From NCBI GenBank assembly GCA_943704495.1, contig CALSCR010002063.1, forward strand, positions 29,329-59,465: a stretch of 30,137 nucleotides of DNA, written 5' to 3'. The stretch's first letter is position 1. Every line of letters begins with the position of its first letter. The DNA comes from Pigoraptor chileana (Eukaryota; Opisthokonta; Filasterea). The notes under the pieces were generated by a model that searched no databases, was not told where the DNA came from, and worked only from the letters and a program-made list of their open reading frames with translations. This document shows, piece after piece, positions 1 through 11,426 of this stretch. The position numbers were made by a program, and so were the translations under genes.

Positions 1-109
1 GGGGGGATCACGCAATGCGAAAATTACAAAGATTGATTGCTTTCAAGTCGCCACCACCCAGCCCACACTCCACCTATGCACATGCCGCTCGTACAGACTC
101 GCGCCTCAC

Positions 110-826
110 CCAGTTGTCGTTCTCCAGCTCTCGGATTAGTTCCTCCGTTGCTTGTCTCAGATTTTCCAGATCTTCGTCTGTCGGCACATACACATCTGGT
201 GTCTCGTGACCGGGCGCATACACCAGTGTTTCAATGACAGCTTCAGACGGAAAGACACCCTTTCGTCCATTGATTTCTGGCGGGGCAAAGCATCGCATAC
301 GCACGAAAGAATGGCATGGCGGGTCAGCACATGCTCGCCCATAAGCATTGCAAGCATACATAGCAGTTGTGACTATTGGTGATGTGGCTGTGGCTGTACA
401 GCATATCATACAAAGAAGCGCACCTCCATGCCAGAATCCTCGCGGAAGCCCCTTGACGTTCACCATAATTTCGTCGCCTGCGGAGATCATGAGCTCCCCC
501 CTTGGCACCGACGGCATGTGCGACCGAATGGCCTTCGCTCTGCTTAGCGCCTCTTTAGGATTAAAGATGTGTGAACGTTAGTAATTATTGTAATAAATAT
601 GCGACTCTCAAGTTTCCGCCCGCATGGGCTTCCACTATTACTTGCACACGCTGGTATCCATGCGTTGGGGAAGCACGACACAGCAGGTGCCATGAAGGAC
701 CCGTCACGCACCATCACACTGCGGCGGGTTTTTGCAAATGCGATGGGCGGCACTGCACACCACGAGTGCCGCTAAAACCAGCAGGGCCCACCGGGGCGAT
801 AGCGCGGTCCGCATCCTCCACACCAT
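110..826 (-). CDS. Secreted SH3 protein, TANGO1/MIA-like (partial, 3' part off window)
   Basis: Exons read as 826-712, 552-424 and 276-110, giving 137 in-frame residues. A further donor (GTGAGG) at 109 sends the gene beyond the left edge. The product opens with a hydrophobic signal peptide (core ALLVLAALVVCSA), then a short segment with two Cys (RICKNPPQC). An SH3-type fold follows at about residues 55-98, with GDEIMV, GFWHGE and GRKGVFPSEAV. Next comes VPTDEDLE and an acidic, probably helical stretch. A signal peptide, then Cys, then an SH3 ending in G-x-FP and followed by a VPTDE-like motif is the layout of the luminal domain of TANGO1/MIA3 and MIA, which act in ER export of bulky cargo. 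The family link is inferred from layout and short motifs. A different secreted SH3 protein is possible. The start could also be the second Met at 814. Confidence 0.6.
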
Positions 827-1284
827 CGGCGGTACTTGTCAATTAGCACGCTGACTGCACGCCAACAAAATGCAACGCGAAACGCGCAGATACGATATGG
901 TACAGCTGTTGTGTCCTTGTTATTTTTTGATTGATTTCATATGCACTGGTGTTAGTTTGATGAAATGGCGCTTTCTTCTGTGCGTATGTGTATGTCTGTG
1001 TGTGTGGGGTGTGTGTCTGTGTCTGTGTTTGTGTGTTCAGCAGCTGATGACGTGCCCAAACTACTTAATACGGGGGTTTGTCCTGAGTAGTTCTTGAAAT
1101 TATATCTGCCGAGATTTCGTTTATATGCTCAGTTGTCGCCCTGACAACAGCAATTGGCACGTGATGGTTTTTGTATTTATGTGTGCTCAGCGCCAGCGAA
1201 ACGGTTACACTGAACGCGAAAGAGAACTACTTTTATGATGTTGTTGAATCTCGAGGGAGTATAAGGCATTCAAAGCAAGTTGAA
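827..1284. other. Divergent intergenic region with GT-rich stretch
   Basis: This 458 bp gap lies between the heads of the TANGO1-like and LRR genes, so it should hold both promoters. About 980-1038 is an imperfect (GT)n/GTCTGT run. Reading frames across it are made of the repeat and are not credible genes. I see no clear TATA box or RNA gene. Confidence 0.6.
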
Positions 1285-3701
1285 ATGCCGCACACGGAAG
1301 CTGTGGTAGAAAAGGAGAATGATGGTGGCGCCGAGAGCGCAGATGCTCAAAACGGTTCCAATGGTGGGCCACATTCCGACGTCATGGATGCAGTTTGTCG
1401 ATGTATTTGTGACGTGATACTCACTCCCTGTCCCTCTCCTACGCCCACGGCATGCACTTACTTGAATCGCACGTCTCTCGTACCGCAGAGCCCTACGAGC
1501 CGACGGGTGTGTTTGACGACGACTACCAGGCTTTGTGCAGTCGGGCACGCATAGCTGGGGCACAGATCACCCGTCGTAGCAACGCCGCCGCCATTGTTCC
1601 ATCGACGGGGGAGGACGCACCGGTGACCCCGGTACCTGAGGCCGACTTCGATGAGCAACGCATTGTTGTTGATTATGATCCGGAAGAAAAGGGCGCTGCA
1701 CACGAGATCGCCGTCCGCGGTTGGAAATTGGACATTCACAATGCAGCCGTACTAAAGGCACTGGTACCATCGAGCACGCGACTGACAACGTTGAGGTGCG
1801 TGGCAGTTTTTGCCTCACTTGTCAACGAGCTGTATGTGGGATCCCTCATTGATCCATCAAACTGAACTTTTTTACATCGCGCAGTTTTTGGAATGCGGGC
1901 TTGACAGACGCAACGTTTGGTGCAATTGCCGAGGCTATCCCACACAGCACGATCCGTGTGCTTCATCTTGACTGGAATCCCGTGTCGGAGACGTTGTATG
2001 CGCAGCTGGTACGAGAAGACTCCCCCTTGCGGACTTTGTCTCTCCGTGGGAACGGCATCACGTGCGAGGGCGCGAAGTCGATCGCAGAGGCGCTTAAGGG
2101 CAACAGAGCACTCGCCATTCTTAACATTTGGAAAAATAGGATCTGCGATGCAGGTGCCGTTAGCCTTGCGGAGGTTTGTATTTTGCGATAGTGTGTTGGG
2201 ACCATCGTCGCAGCTCACTGCACACTGCGTGACTCACCTGTATGCGCCTCTCTACGCAGTCTCTGAAAACCAACCGAACGCTCTTGTCACTGTCGCTGGG
2301 TCGGAATCTCATCAAAGATCCCGGTATTTGCGCTTTTGCCGAAGTCTTGTCGAAATATGCGCTGACTCACGACGAAATTGTGGCGCGTCGGAAGTACAAG
2401 ACGGAAATGGAGCAGCGCGAAGGCGAGGAGCAGGTGGGCATTGCAGTAGTGTGAGTGTGTGCTTTGGAGGGGGAGAGGGCTCACTGTTGTTTATTATGTG
2501 TATATATATAGAGAGAGAGTGAGTGTGTGTACGGCCAAATCCCCGCCAGCTCGATAAACTTAAATGGCTTTCATTCCATTACAATGCAGCAACAAGAGAC
2601 AGCAAAGCCCGGCGAAAAGCGACCGCCGAGTTCCAAATCCAAGTGGGTAACAGAGTAACATTTTCAAAAGGATGTGTAACGGCGGCATTCCTTTTCATCA
2701 GGGCCGAGGTTGTTGCACAGTGCCCCACTTATATTTCAATTACGTGTTCTGTAGGAACCCACAAGCATCGGCGGCTGACCTGTCCAAGAAGGGGGCGAAG
2801 TCTGCCGAGGCCAAGGATAAGGGCGCGGCCGCAAAGAAGGGGGCGGGCAAGGAGGTTCCCCTCAAGAAGGTTGAGGAGAAGGAGAAACCCGGGGCAAAGA
2901 AGGGTGCGGTGGAAGACAAGGCTGGAAAGAAAAGTAGGTGTTGGATCCCTGCGATTTGCGAACGTACACGTTTCAGCTCGGTAGGTTTGGTCTGCCGCAC
3001 TAACGGAGTGACTTCATTGCAGGTGCTGCGCCAGTTCCAGACAGCAAGTCTAAGAAGAAAGAAAAGTCATCTGCGGGGAAGAAACGCACGGCTGAGGAGG
3101 AACGAGAGGAACCAGAGGTTGGTATGCCCTTTGCCTGCTGTAACCTACTGCACTCAGTGCAATTTGGATGAGTGGGCAGAGGGGTCACGTGAATACTGGC
3201 GTGTTGCTGTCGTCTTTTAACTAGAGTGTGCAAATGCGTTTGCACAATGCAGGTCGACTATTTCAACCCTCTGCGCGAGCCCATGGAAGAAATCGATGGC
3301 CAGTGGTTTGTTACTGGAAATCGCACTCTCGCCAACCTTAACTTGTCGTACAACAGGATCACGGAGTCTGGTGTGGAGAGCCTGCTCGCCGCACTCAAGA
3401 AGGACATGGAGCGCGTGGGCCTCCTCCGTCTCTCCCTCGAGGTGTGTGCTTGTCTCTCCTCGTGTGTCACTGGTGCATACCAACAGCCGATGCATGTTTA
3501 ATTTTAACGCTTTGATAGAGATTGACCATTCAATTAATTTATCCGCTGTCTGTGATACACAATGCGCAGGGAAACTGTGCGTCGGAGGACAGCTCGGTCA
3601 TTCAACGGCTGCGTGCATTCATGGCAAGCCGCGATCCGACCGGCGGACCGCAGCAGTCGCCAGAGGAGCCCGAAGTTGTTGTAGAACAGGAGGCAAAATA
3701 G
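1285..3701 (+). CDS. Leucine-rich repeat protein, LRRC71-like
   Basis: Nine exons (1285-1413, 1491-1795, 1885-2173, 2260-2433, 2590-2642, 2755-2933, 3023-3117, 3253-3441, 3570-3701) join in frame to 514 residues. The repeats are ribonuclease-inhibitor type: LRTLSLRGNGITCEGAKSIAE, then LAILNIWKNRICDAG, LLSLSLGRNLIKDPG and, later, LANLNLSYNRITESG. Exons 5-7 (about residues 300-408) are a Lys/Ala/Glu-rich linker splitting the repeat array. That split array with a basic insert, plus the overall length, recalls vertebrate LRRC71 (about 560 residues), but generic RI-type LRR proteins cannot be excluded. The first ATG in the open frame is at 1285; upstream frame contains no ATG. The acceptor of exon 2 is the least certain junction. 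The C-terminus is acidic. No membrane segment or signal peptide is seen, so it is probably a cytosolic or axonemal scaffold. Confidence 0.8.
2496..2531. repeat. Compound TA/GA/GT microsatellite
   Basis: Adjacent TA, GA and GT dinucleotide runs inside intron 4 of the LRR gene (intron 2434-2589). Confidence 0.85.
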
Positions 3702-3805
3702 GCGTCCCTGTATGTATATATCGGGCTGCTGCGTAGCTGCGTGCGTGCATTGCGTGTGCCTTCAATGTACTTTCAAACAACACACACTCTCGTGAGACCT
3801 TGAAT

Positions 3806-6800
3806 TTAGCGTCGAGGTGCAAACCGATCGAGGGCGGCCCTTGGCGCCCGCTCGTCAGCACTTTGGCCGTCACGCCGTCGCTCCTTGTTCTCCCTCTCTG
3901 CCGTGGCCTTTTCGAGGCGCTCTCGCATTGCAATCTGTTCAATTTGAACAGTCATTATTTAGTGTGTGTGGTATATATTTATATATATATATATAGTGTG
4001 TGTGTGTGTATGCGAAGGGTGCGAGGTGCACACTTTACGAACCCTCTTTTCGTCCACGACATTCGTCTGCTTGCGCATGTATCGTCGCTGCGACGAACTT
4101 TTCCCTCGCGCGCGATACTTCGGCTCGTATTTGAGGCCGGGATTGTTTGCCTGCACACATATTGCAAGTAAAATGGCATGATAAGAATAGCTGGCGTTAC
4201 ACAACAGCAGCGGTCCGTGCATGACGAGAACAAACGGGCGGATTGTTCACCTCAAACTCCAGGCGCCGCTCCTCTGCCAATTCGTCTGACCGGGCTCGGG
4301 AGACGCTTCCGATTTGGTTGGGGTCGAGCGTGATCATAGCGGGTTGTATCTGCGAATTGCATTTGTGGCAGTGGTTGTGCAAAGGTTATCAACCAACAGC
4401 TCATGGAATAGAGATAGAACAGCTATTGTCGGGAAGGAGGGGGGGGATGCATAGATTGGTGTCGTGGTTGCCAACGGCGCAACGGCACGCAACCCACCTT
4501 CTCCAGGAGAGACTTGACCTCGCCCTCCTGGCGCTGCTTCTTTGTCTGGAAAGGATTGTTCTCGAGCGAATCGAAATTAGCCTCACCCGCACCTGCGCCA
4601 TTCCACCGAAGGTTAGCGCATGCGATGGTGAGCTCTCCAAAAAAACTGTCGGCACTTGAAACACCACTGAGCGCAGTCCATTGACCAAAATGCATTGCAA
4701 GAATAAAACGCAGCAGCATCCTGAATGTACGAGGGCAACCCACCAGGTACCACAATGGATGAGAGGCCCATTCTGTGTCCAATTCCAAGGACATCCTCAA
4801 ATGGGCAAAAGCGCACATCGTCCACCATGGACGACGGAATGAGGTGCGTCATGTAGGGCGACGGCTGCTTGGTCGCAAACGCATCCTTCCACACCTACAT
4901 TACCGGTTTGTTTTGTCGGAGGAGCAGCCTGTCAGCATCACATTCACATCCACACATGATATGAAGCAGGCCAATACAATCACTGCCAGACAAATCAATC
5001 CAATGTCGAAAACTCAGCAAAACTCGGAAGAATATACATGGCACAGTACCTGAACGTGTGGTCCAAAGCCCACCGCGACGAGACCTTGTTGGCTTATGTC
5101 CAGGCTCGTTGCCGGTGTGGGCGTGTAGTATGCCTGAAGTTCCTTGTACGTCCTCACATCATATACTTTCACTTGTCCGTCCGCTCCAGATGTAACCATG
5201 TGCCTGCAACAAGCAGTCGAATCGACACAAATTGTAAGAATGAGACTGCTTAAGGTGCGCAGAGAAAGCCGATAAACAGAAGAGCGCATCACCTACCGCC
5301 CCGAAGTATCCACGGCAACTGCCTGCACTGGGCCGCGGTGACACAGCATTTTGACGACCGGCGTGCTGATATTCGGCGTCCACATCGTAACGGTTCCTGC
5401 AATACAGAACGAGCGCGCATCAGCAAATAGTGCATGGTGCGTTGCTGTCGACTGAACCGCATAGCAGATCCAATCAGAGCTGCATGAATACCGTTTGCGT
5501 GGCCGAGGAGCGCCACTGCATTGTGAGGGTTTTGTGCCAACGTGTGGCACGGTCCGAGGCGGCTCTTGTGCTCCGCGACAAGTTGGCCCGTGGAGACATC
5601 CTGGTACTTAAGAACGCCTCCCGCACCCTACGGTCAAGGCGTATAAAATGATTCAGCACTTCGAGGCTACAGAATGCGAGTTGTAAATGGCACAGCGTAA
5701 AAGGCGGAAGCAGATATTCACATCATAGAAATATAGTAAAGCTCACCACAGACATGAGAAGATAGTGGTAAGGGAGAAACTCGATGCGTGTGGGCTCTGC
5801 ATGACCACGCAGGCAGTGCACTTCAACGCCGTTGTTGTCGTATATGTACAAATACTTTTTCTGGGCGACCGCGAACATTGTCTCGTTGTGCAGCCACCTG
5901 CACGCAGTAATATACCATTCGTCAGATTGCATCCCGCACATGGCAAGCGCACATAAAAGGGCGACCGACAAAAGCTCAACCCACTTGACATCCCGCACAG
6001 TCTCCTGCAAGAAGAGCTCGCAGCCAAGCTTCCCCGCACGCCAATCAAATGTCGCAACGTGGCCCTTTTCGCCACCAATTAGCATGTACCTGCAAATGAA
6101 TATTCGGCGCAGTTGGTAACAAATCTTCTTCTTACGCGGCTTGCGTGCATATTAAAATCGCTCACACACACACGCACAAACCACACATACACTTACAATT
6201 TACATGCACTTACACACACAAACAGTTCACACAGTTCACACAGTTCACTCACTTTCCATTCCTCGTGTAATCTAGCCGATATGGCCCGTACTTGTCCAAC
6301 TTGAGGTCGAAGATCTGTTTAATTAGTAGAAACAACAGTCAGCGAGGGCGTCGGCGTCAGATCAAGGCGCATCAAACTACAAAGTATGAACAAAACGACC
6401 AACCTTCTTTGCGCTGGAGATATCAACGTGCGCGGCGATTTGTGATTGCGTGAACTTATATGTCCGCTCCATACCCTCCGCTTCGAGTGCGCCGGCGTCT
6501 TCAGTGTGAAGAATCTCCATTTCGGCAGCGCGTATCTCGGCTTCTTTGATATAGCGCTCCGTTTTGCGCAGATTGCCCTTGAGTTTTCGATCGGCAAGCC
6601 CCTGCAAGCAGCATACAACGGTATCAAGTGTTAAAATGAAAGAAACTCGGAGGGAGGAGAGGATAGTCAACAACGTTTTGTTAGTTTGGCCCACCTTCAG
6701 TGTATTTGACTCGCCGCGCTTATACTTCTTCAACTTCTGTCGGATTTCGGGCGTGATCGTCGCATCCTTCGCCTTCGCTTTTCCATTTCCTGGAGCGACT

Positions 6801-6957
6801 ATAAAGGAAAATAAAGCCATGGAAAGAAAGATACGTCAACGTCTCATACAAGCACTTGATGAATCACTTTGGTGTTCAAGCACTCCAAACCTTTCTTAGG
6901 TTCGCCATGACCAAGACGCTTCGACTTCTTGTGTCGGACCGAAATTGGGGTGTCCAT
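3806..6957 (-). CDS. WDR46: WD40/BING4CT protein WDR46/UTP7, small-subunit processome
   Basis: Fourteen exons join in frame to 552 residues, close to yeast Utp7 (about 554): 6957-6891, 6798-6695, 6601-6404, 6314-6253, 6089-5985, 5897-5747, 5627-5492, 5396-5297, 5203-5050, 4894-4744, 4592-4498, 4349-4251, 4150-4043 and 3934-3806. The family acts in the nucleolus in U3-dependent maturation of 18S rRNA. Diagnostic stretches are [61 protein letters not shown] and [12 protein letters not shown]. The BING4 C-terminal block [20 protein letters not shown] and a terminal ALDRF follow. Both ends are basic, as expected for a nucleolar protein. The start ATG follows the last in-frame break. It is convergent with the LRR gene, with 104 bp between stops. 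Intron 4 carries CA-rich repeats and the last intron a TA/GT microsatellite. Confidence 0.97.
3963..4012. repeat. GT/TA compound microsatellite
   Basis: GT run, then (TA)n, then GT run, inside the last intron of WDR46 (4042-3935). Confidence 0.85.
6163..6252. repeat. CA-rich tract with a 9-bp tandem repeat
   Basis: CA-rich sequence in intron 4 of WDR46. It ends in three tandem copies of CAGTTCACA (last base T in the third copy) at 6223-6249, immediately next to the donor of exon 4 at 6252-6251. Confidence 0.8.
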
Positions 6958-7365
6958 CTTTGCTGTCAAAATAAGAGGCGCTGCGTAACGTTCAAGACAA
7001 AACCAGCAATTCTCAAACATGCTTCATCATGGTGCTGTTTGTTCTCTCCGTCCCAGCATCCATAATGGTGCTGCGTGCCAATTACGACTCAACTATGCTG
7101 AATGCACAGAGTAACAATTTTAGCACGTGCTGGGCCATCCACAATTATTGCGAGCATTCGCAAGGCTGAGTGATCAAGATTTGCTCAGGCACTTTTCAGT
7201 ACCCCAGACTTTACACCAGTGGTGCCTGCTTACTCTGATACAGTTGCTCTCAAGGGTGAGGGACACCTGTCCACCCGACTTCTTCCAGCAAAGGACCCTA
7301 ACATGAATTGAGCTTTCTCCAAACGCATAAGCACTCTGTTGTCCTTGTTGGCAAAGTCTTATTAA
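6958..7365. other. Intergenic region, no gene recognised
   Basis: About 408 bp between the start of WDR46 and the stop of ARL2, both on the minus strand; it should hold the ARL2 3' end and the WDR46 promoter. A 7-bp inverted repeat, CAGGCAC...GTGCCTG, lies near 7183-7225. I could not match it to tRNA, 5S, U1, U2 or U6. Confidence 0.55.
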
Positions 7366-8332
7366 TCAGTCCATCATGAACACTCGCGACGCAATATCTT
7401 CAACAATCCAATCAACGCCCTCGAGTAGGTTTTCACCCGTGACTGCGCTGCAGCGAAAAATGTGCCAGTGGTGTGTCTTGATTGCGTCCAGCTCAAGAAC
7501 CTGCTCAGTTAAGTCGCAAAAAAGCAAGACGGGAGGTCAACACGTGGGCGGGTCTATGAACCACAGCACAGTACATGTTGTACATAAGTCACATCCCACC
7601 ATACCTCGCGAATTTGATCGTGACTGAGAGCACCCGAGATGTCCTGCTTATTTGCAAATACAAGCAGGGAAGCCCCCGCCAACCGCTGCCCAATATCATG
7701 TAATACACATTGTTGAATTAGCATACATGAGTGAATAAATTGCAACAACAAATCATTTTGGCGCAAGCCGCACCTCTTCCTTCAGGAGAGCGTGTAGCTC
7801 CGAGCGACAGTCCTCGAGCCGCCTCCGATCCGCACTATCAACAACCCAAACAAGACCGTCGGTACACTCAAAGTAATTGCGCCAATACGACCGCAGTGAT
7901 TTTTGGCCTCCGACATCCCATACATTAAGCTTAAACCTGTCACAATCAAACAGCCACAGAGTCAAACGAGCGTCGCGTTTCAAAATGAAAGCAGTAACGA
8001 CGTGTTGGTAAACAAATGTCGTTCAAGAGTATATATATACAACAACGCACCCCTTATGTTCGATTGTAGAAATGTTAAACCCTAGTGTAGGAGAGATAGT
8101 GTTAATATCCTCCCCGTTGATGCGTTTCAGGATCGTTGTTTTGCCAGCATTATCAAGGCCTCTGTTGTTGATTGTGAAAATGTGGTCAAGAAAAACCAAA
8201 ATATGTGGCACTTGAATGGGCGCGGGCTGTACATACATTGACCACAACTGAGGTTTATGGTGGATACAGCATTAGAAGGCGCAGTTCCCTCTCCTTTTGT
8301 TTGACTTTCTTGAGAACGGTAAGCAGTCCCAT
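7366..8332 (-). CDS. ARL2: ADP-ribosylation factor-like GTPase ARL2
   Basis: Five exons (8332-8268, 8161-8051, 7936-7774, 7685-7605, 7500-7366) give exactly 184 residues, the length of human ARL2. The start [17 protein letters not shown] is the ARL2 N-terminus. GLDNAGKT (residues 23-30) is the P-loop, [10 protein letters not shown] is switch [19 protein letters not shown] is switch II, and FANKQD and CSAVTG bind the base. The N-terminal Gly2 is kept. ARL2 loads tubulin cofactor D and releases lipidated cargo from PDE6D/UNC119 carriers, so it belongs to microtubule biogenesis and ciliary traffic. It is divergent from KAT5 with 321 bp between starts. Confidence 0.98.
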
Positions 8333-8653
8333 TTCCCAAAAAGAAAATATGAAGAATTATACAGCATTCAAGCTTAACACTGCCGAATGGGTTGCGTGAT
8401 TCGCTAGCTTTATATAATCAGGAGCTAATGACTAGCATTAGTTCCTGATATAAGTCACCAGACCGTGGAATGTGACAGTTCCAAGCGAGACCCGCGAGAT
8501 CTCGCTCGAAATCAGAAACACAACTGCCGATCGGAAAGAGTGGAGTCCGGCTGCATTTTTCGCGATAAGTGATTGTGTGAATCAGTCCAAACTCGCAACA
8601 ACTAGACTTTACGCTTGGCAGTCGCCGGTCTCCTGGCTCTGAGAAGTGGGGAA
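8333..8653. promoter_or_regulatory. Shared ARL2/KAT5 divergent promoter region with palindrome
   Basis: Holds a 14-bp near-perfect inverted repeat, 8417-8430 and 8436-8449, separated by 5 nt. The only mismatch would be a G-U pair in RNA. A TATATAA-like run (8411-8417) abuts the left arm. The arms contain TAATG/CATTA cores. Role as promoter is inferred from position. Confidence 0.5.
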
Positions 8654-10809
<2,156 letters not shown>

Positions 10810-11426
10810 AGCACAGACTGCGCCTGCATGTTGTGTAACGGTTGTTTGCTTGTGTTGGCAGTTATTGCCTGCAGGAGTGCTGTTCCCCAGAAATGATGCC
10901 CGTCATTGAATCATACTCCATTTGAACATGGAGATGGGGCATGCTGTGCCGTTTGAGACATAGTAGTGATCGATGCTCAGTCACTTGTATGTGATGACGT
11001 CATGTCAAGCAGATATGGTCGCAGGGTGCGGCTCACTCAGGCAGGTCAATTTGCCAAACTGACACACAACCTTCGTCATAAAGCACAACATATTCCGAAT
11101 ACTCGAAAAGTTATTCGTGCGCCATGCTGAAGGTCTATGCTTTATCTGCGATGTATATTGCACATGCAAAAGCGAATCACGCAACACACGTCCGAGCTTC
11201 ACCGTTTACCAACAGCTAATGCATACGTGAGCAGATTTGATTCGGTGCATTGCACGCCGAACGCGACTGGAGCCAACGAAAACTGCGGCAGACTTCCCAT
11301 CCATTCTCATCCTTTCGAGAGCTGCGATTGTATGCGGTTTGGTCATGGCGTTTGTTGCCTCTCAGCCTTGAACGCCGAGGTGTCCGTCCTCACCGCCCAC
11401 GAGTGCGTGGGGAAGGCGACGGAATT
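10810..11426. promoter_or_regulatory. KAT5-VPS54 intergenic region with CRE-type palindrome
   Basis: 617 bp between two plus-strand genes. A perfect 10-bp palindrome ATGACGTCAT, the full CRE/ATF site, is at 10994-11003, about 420 bp before VPS54. An open frame runs into VPS54 from 11250 but has no ATG before 11427. No RNA gene is recognised. Confidence 0.45.

Noticed and set aside
970-1100. Coding frame through the GT-rich tract
   Set aside because: The translated product is only the dinucleotide repeat (VCVCVC-like), with no flanking coding signal.
1452-1490. Start of the LRR gene from an internal ATG here
   Set aside because: The sequence just before the exon 2 acceptor is intron-like, and exon 1 from 1285 joins in frame with a plausible N-terminus.
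7160-7340. Small structured RNA in the WDR46-ARL2 gap
   Set aside because: One short inverted repeat is visible, but it does not match tRNA, 5S, U1, U2 or U6 landmarks.
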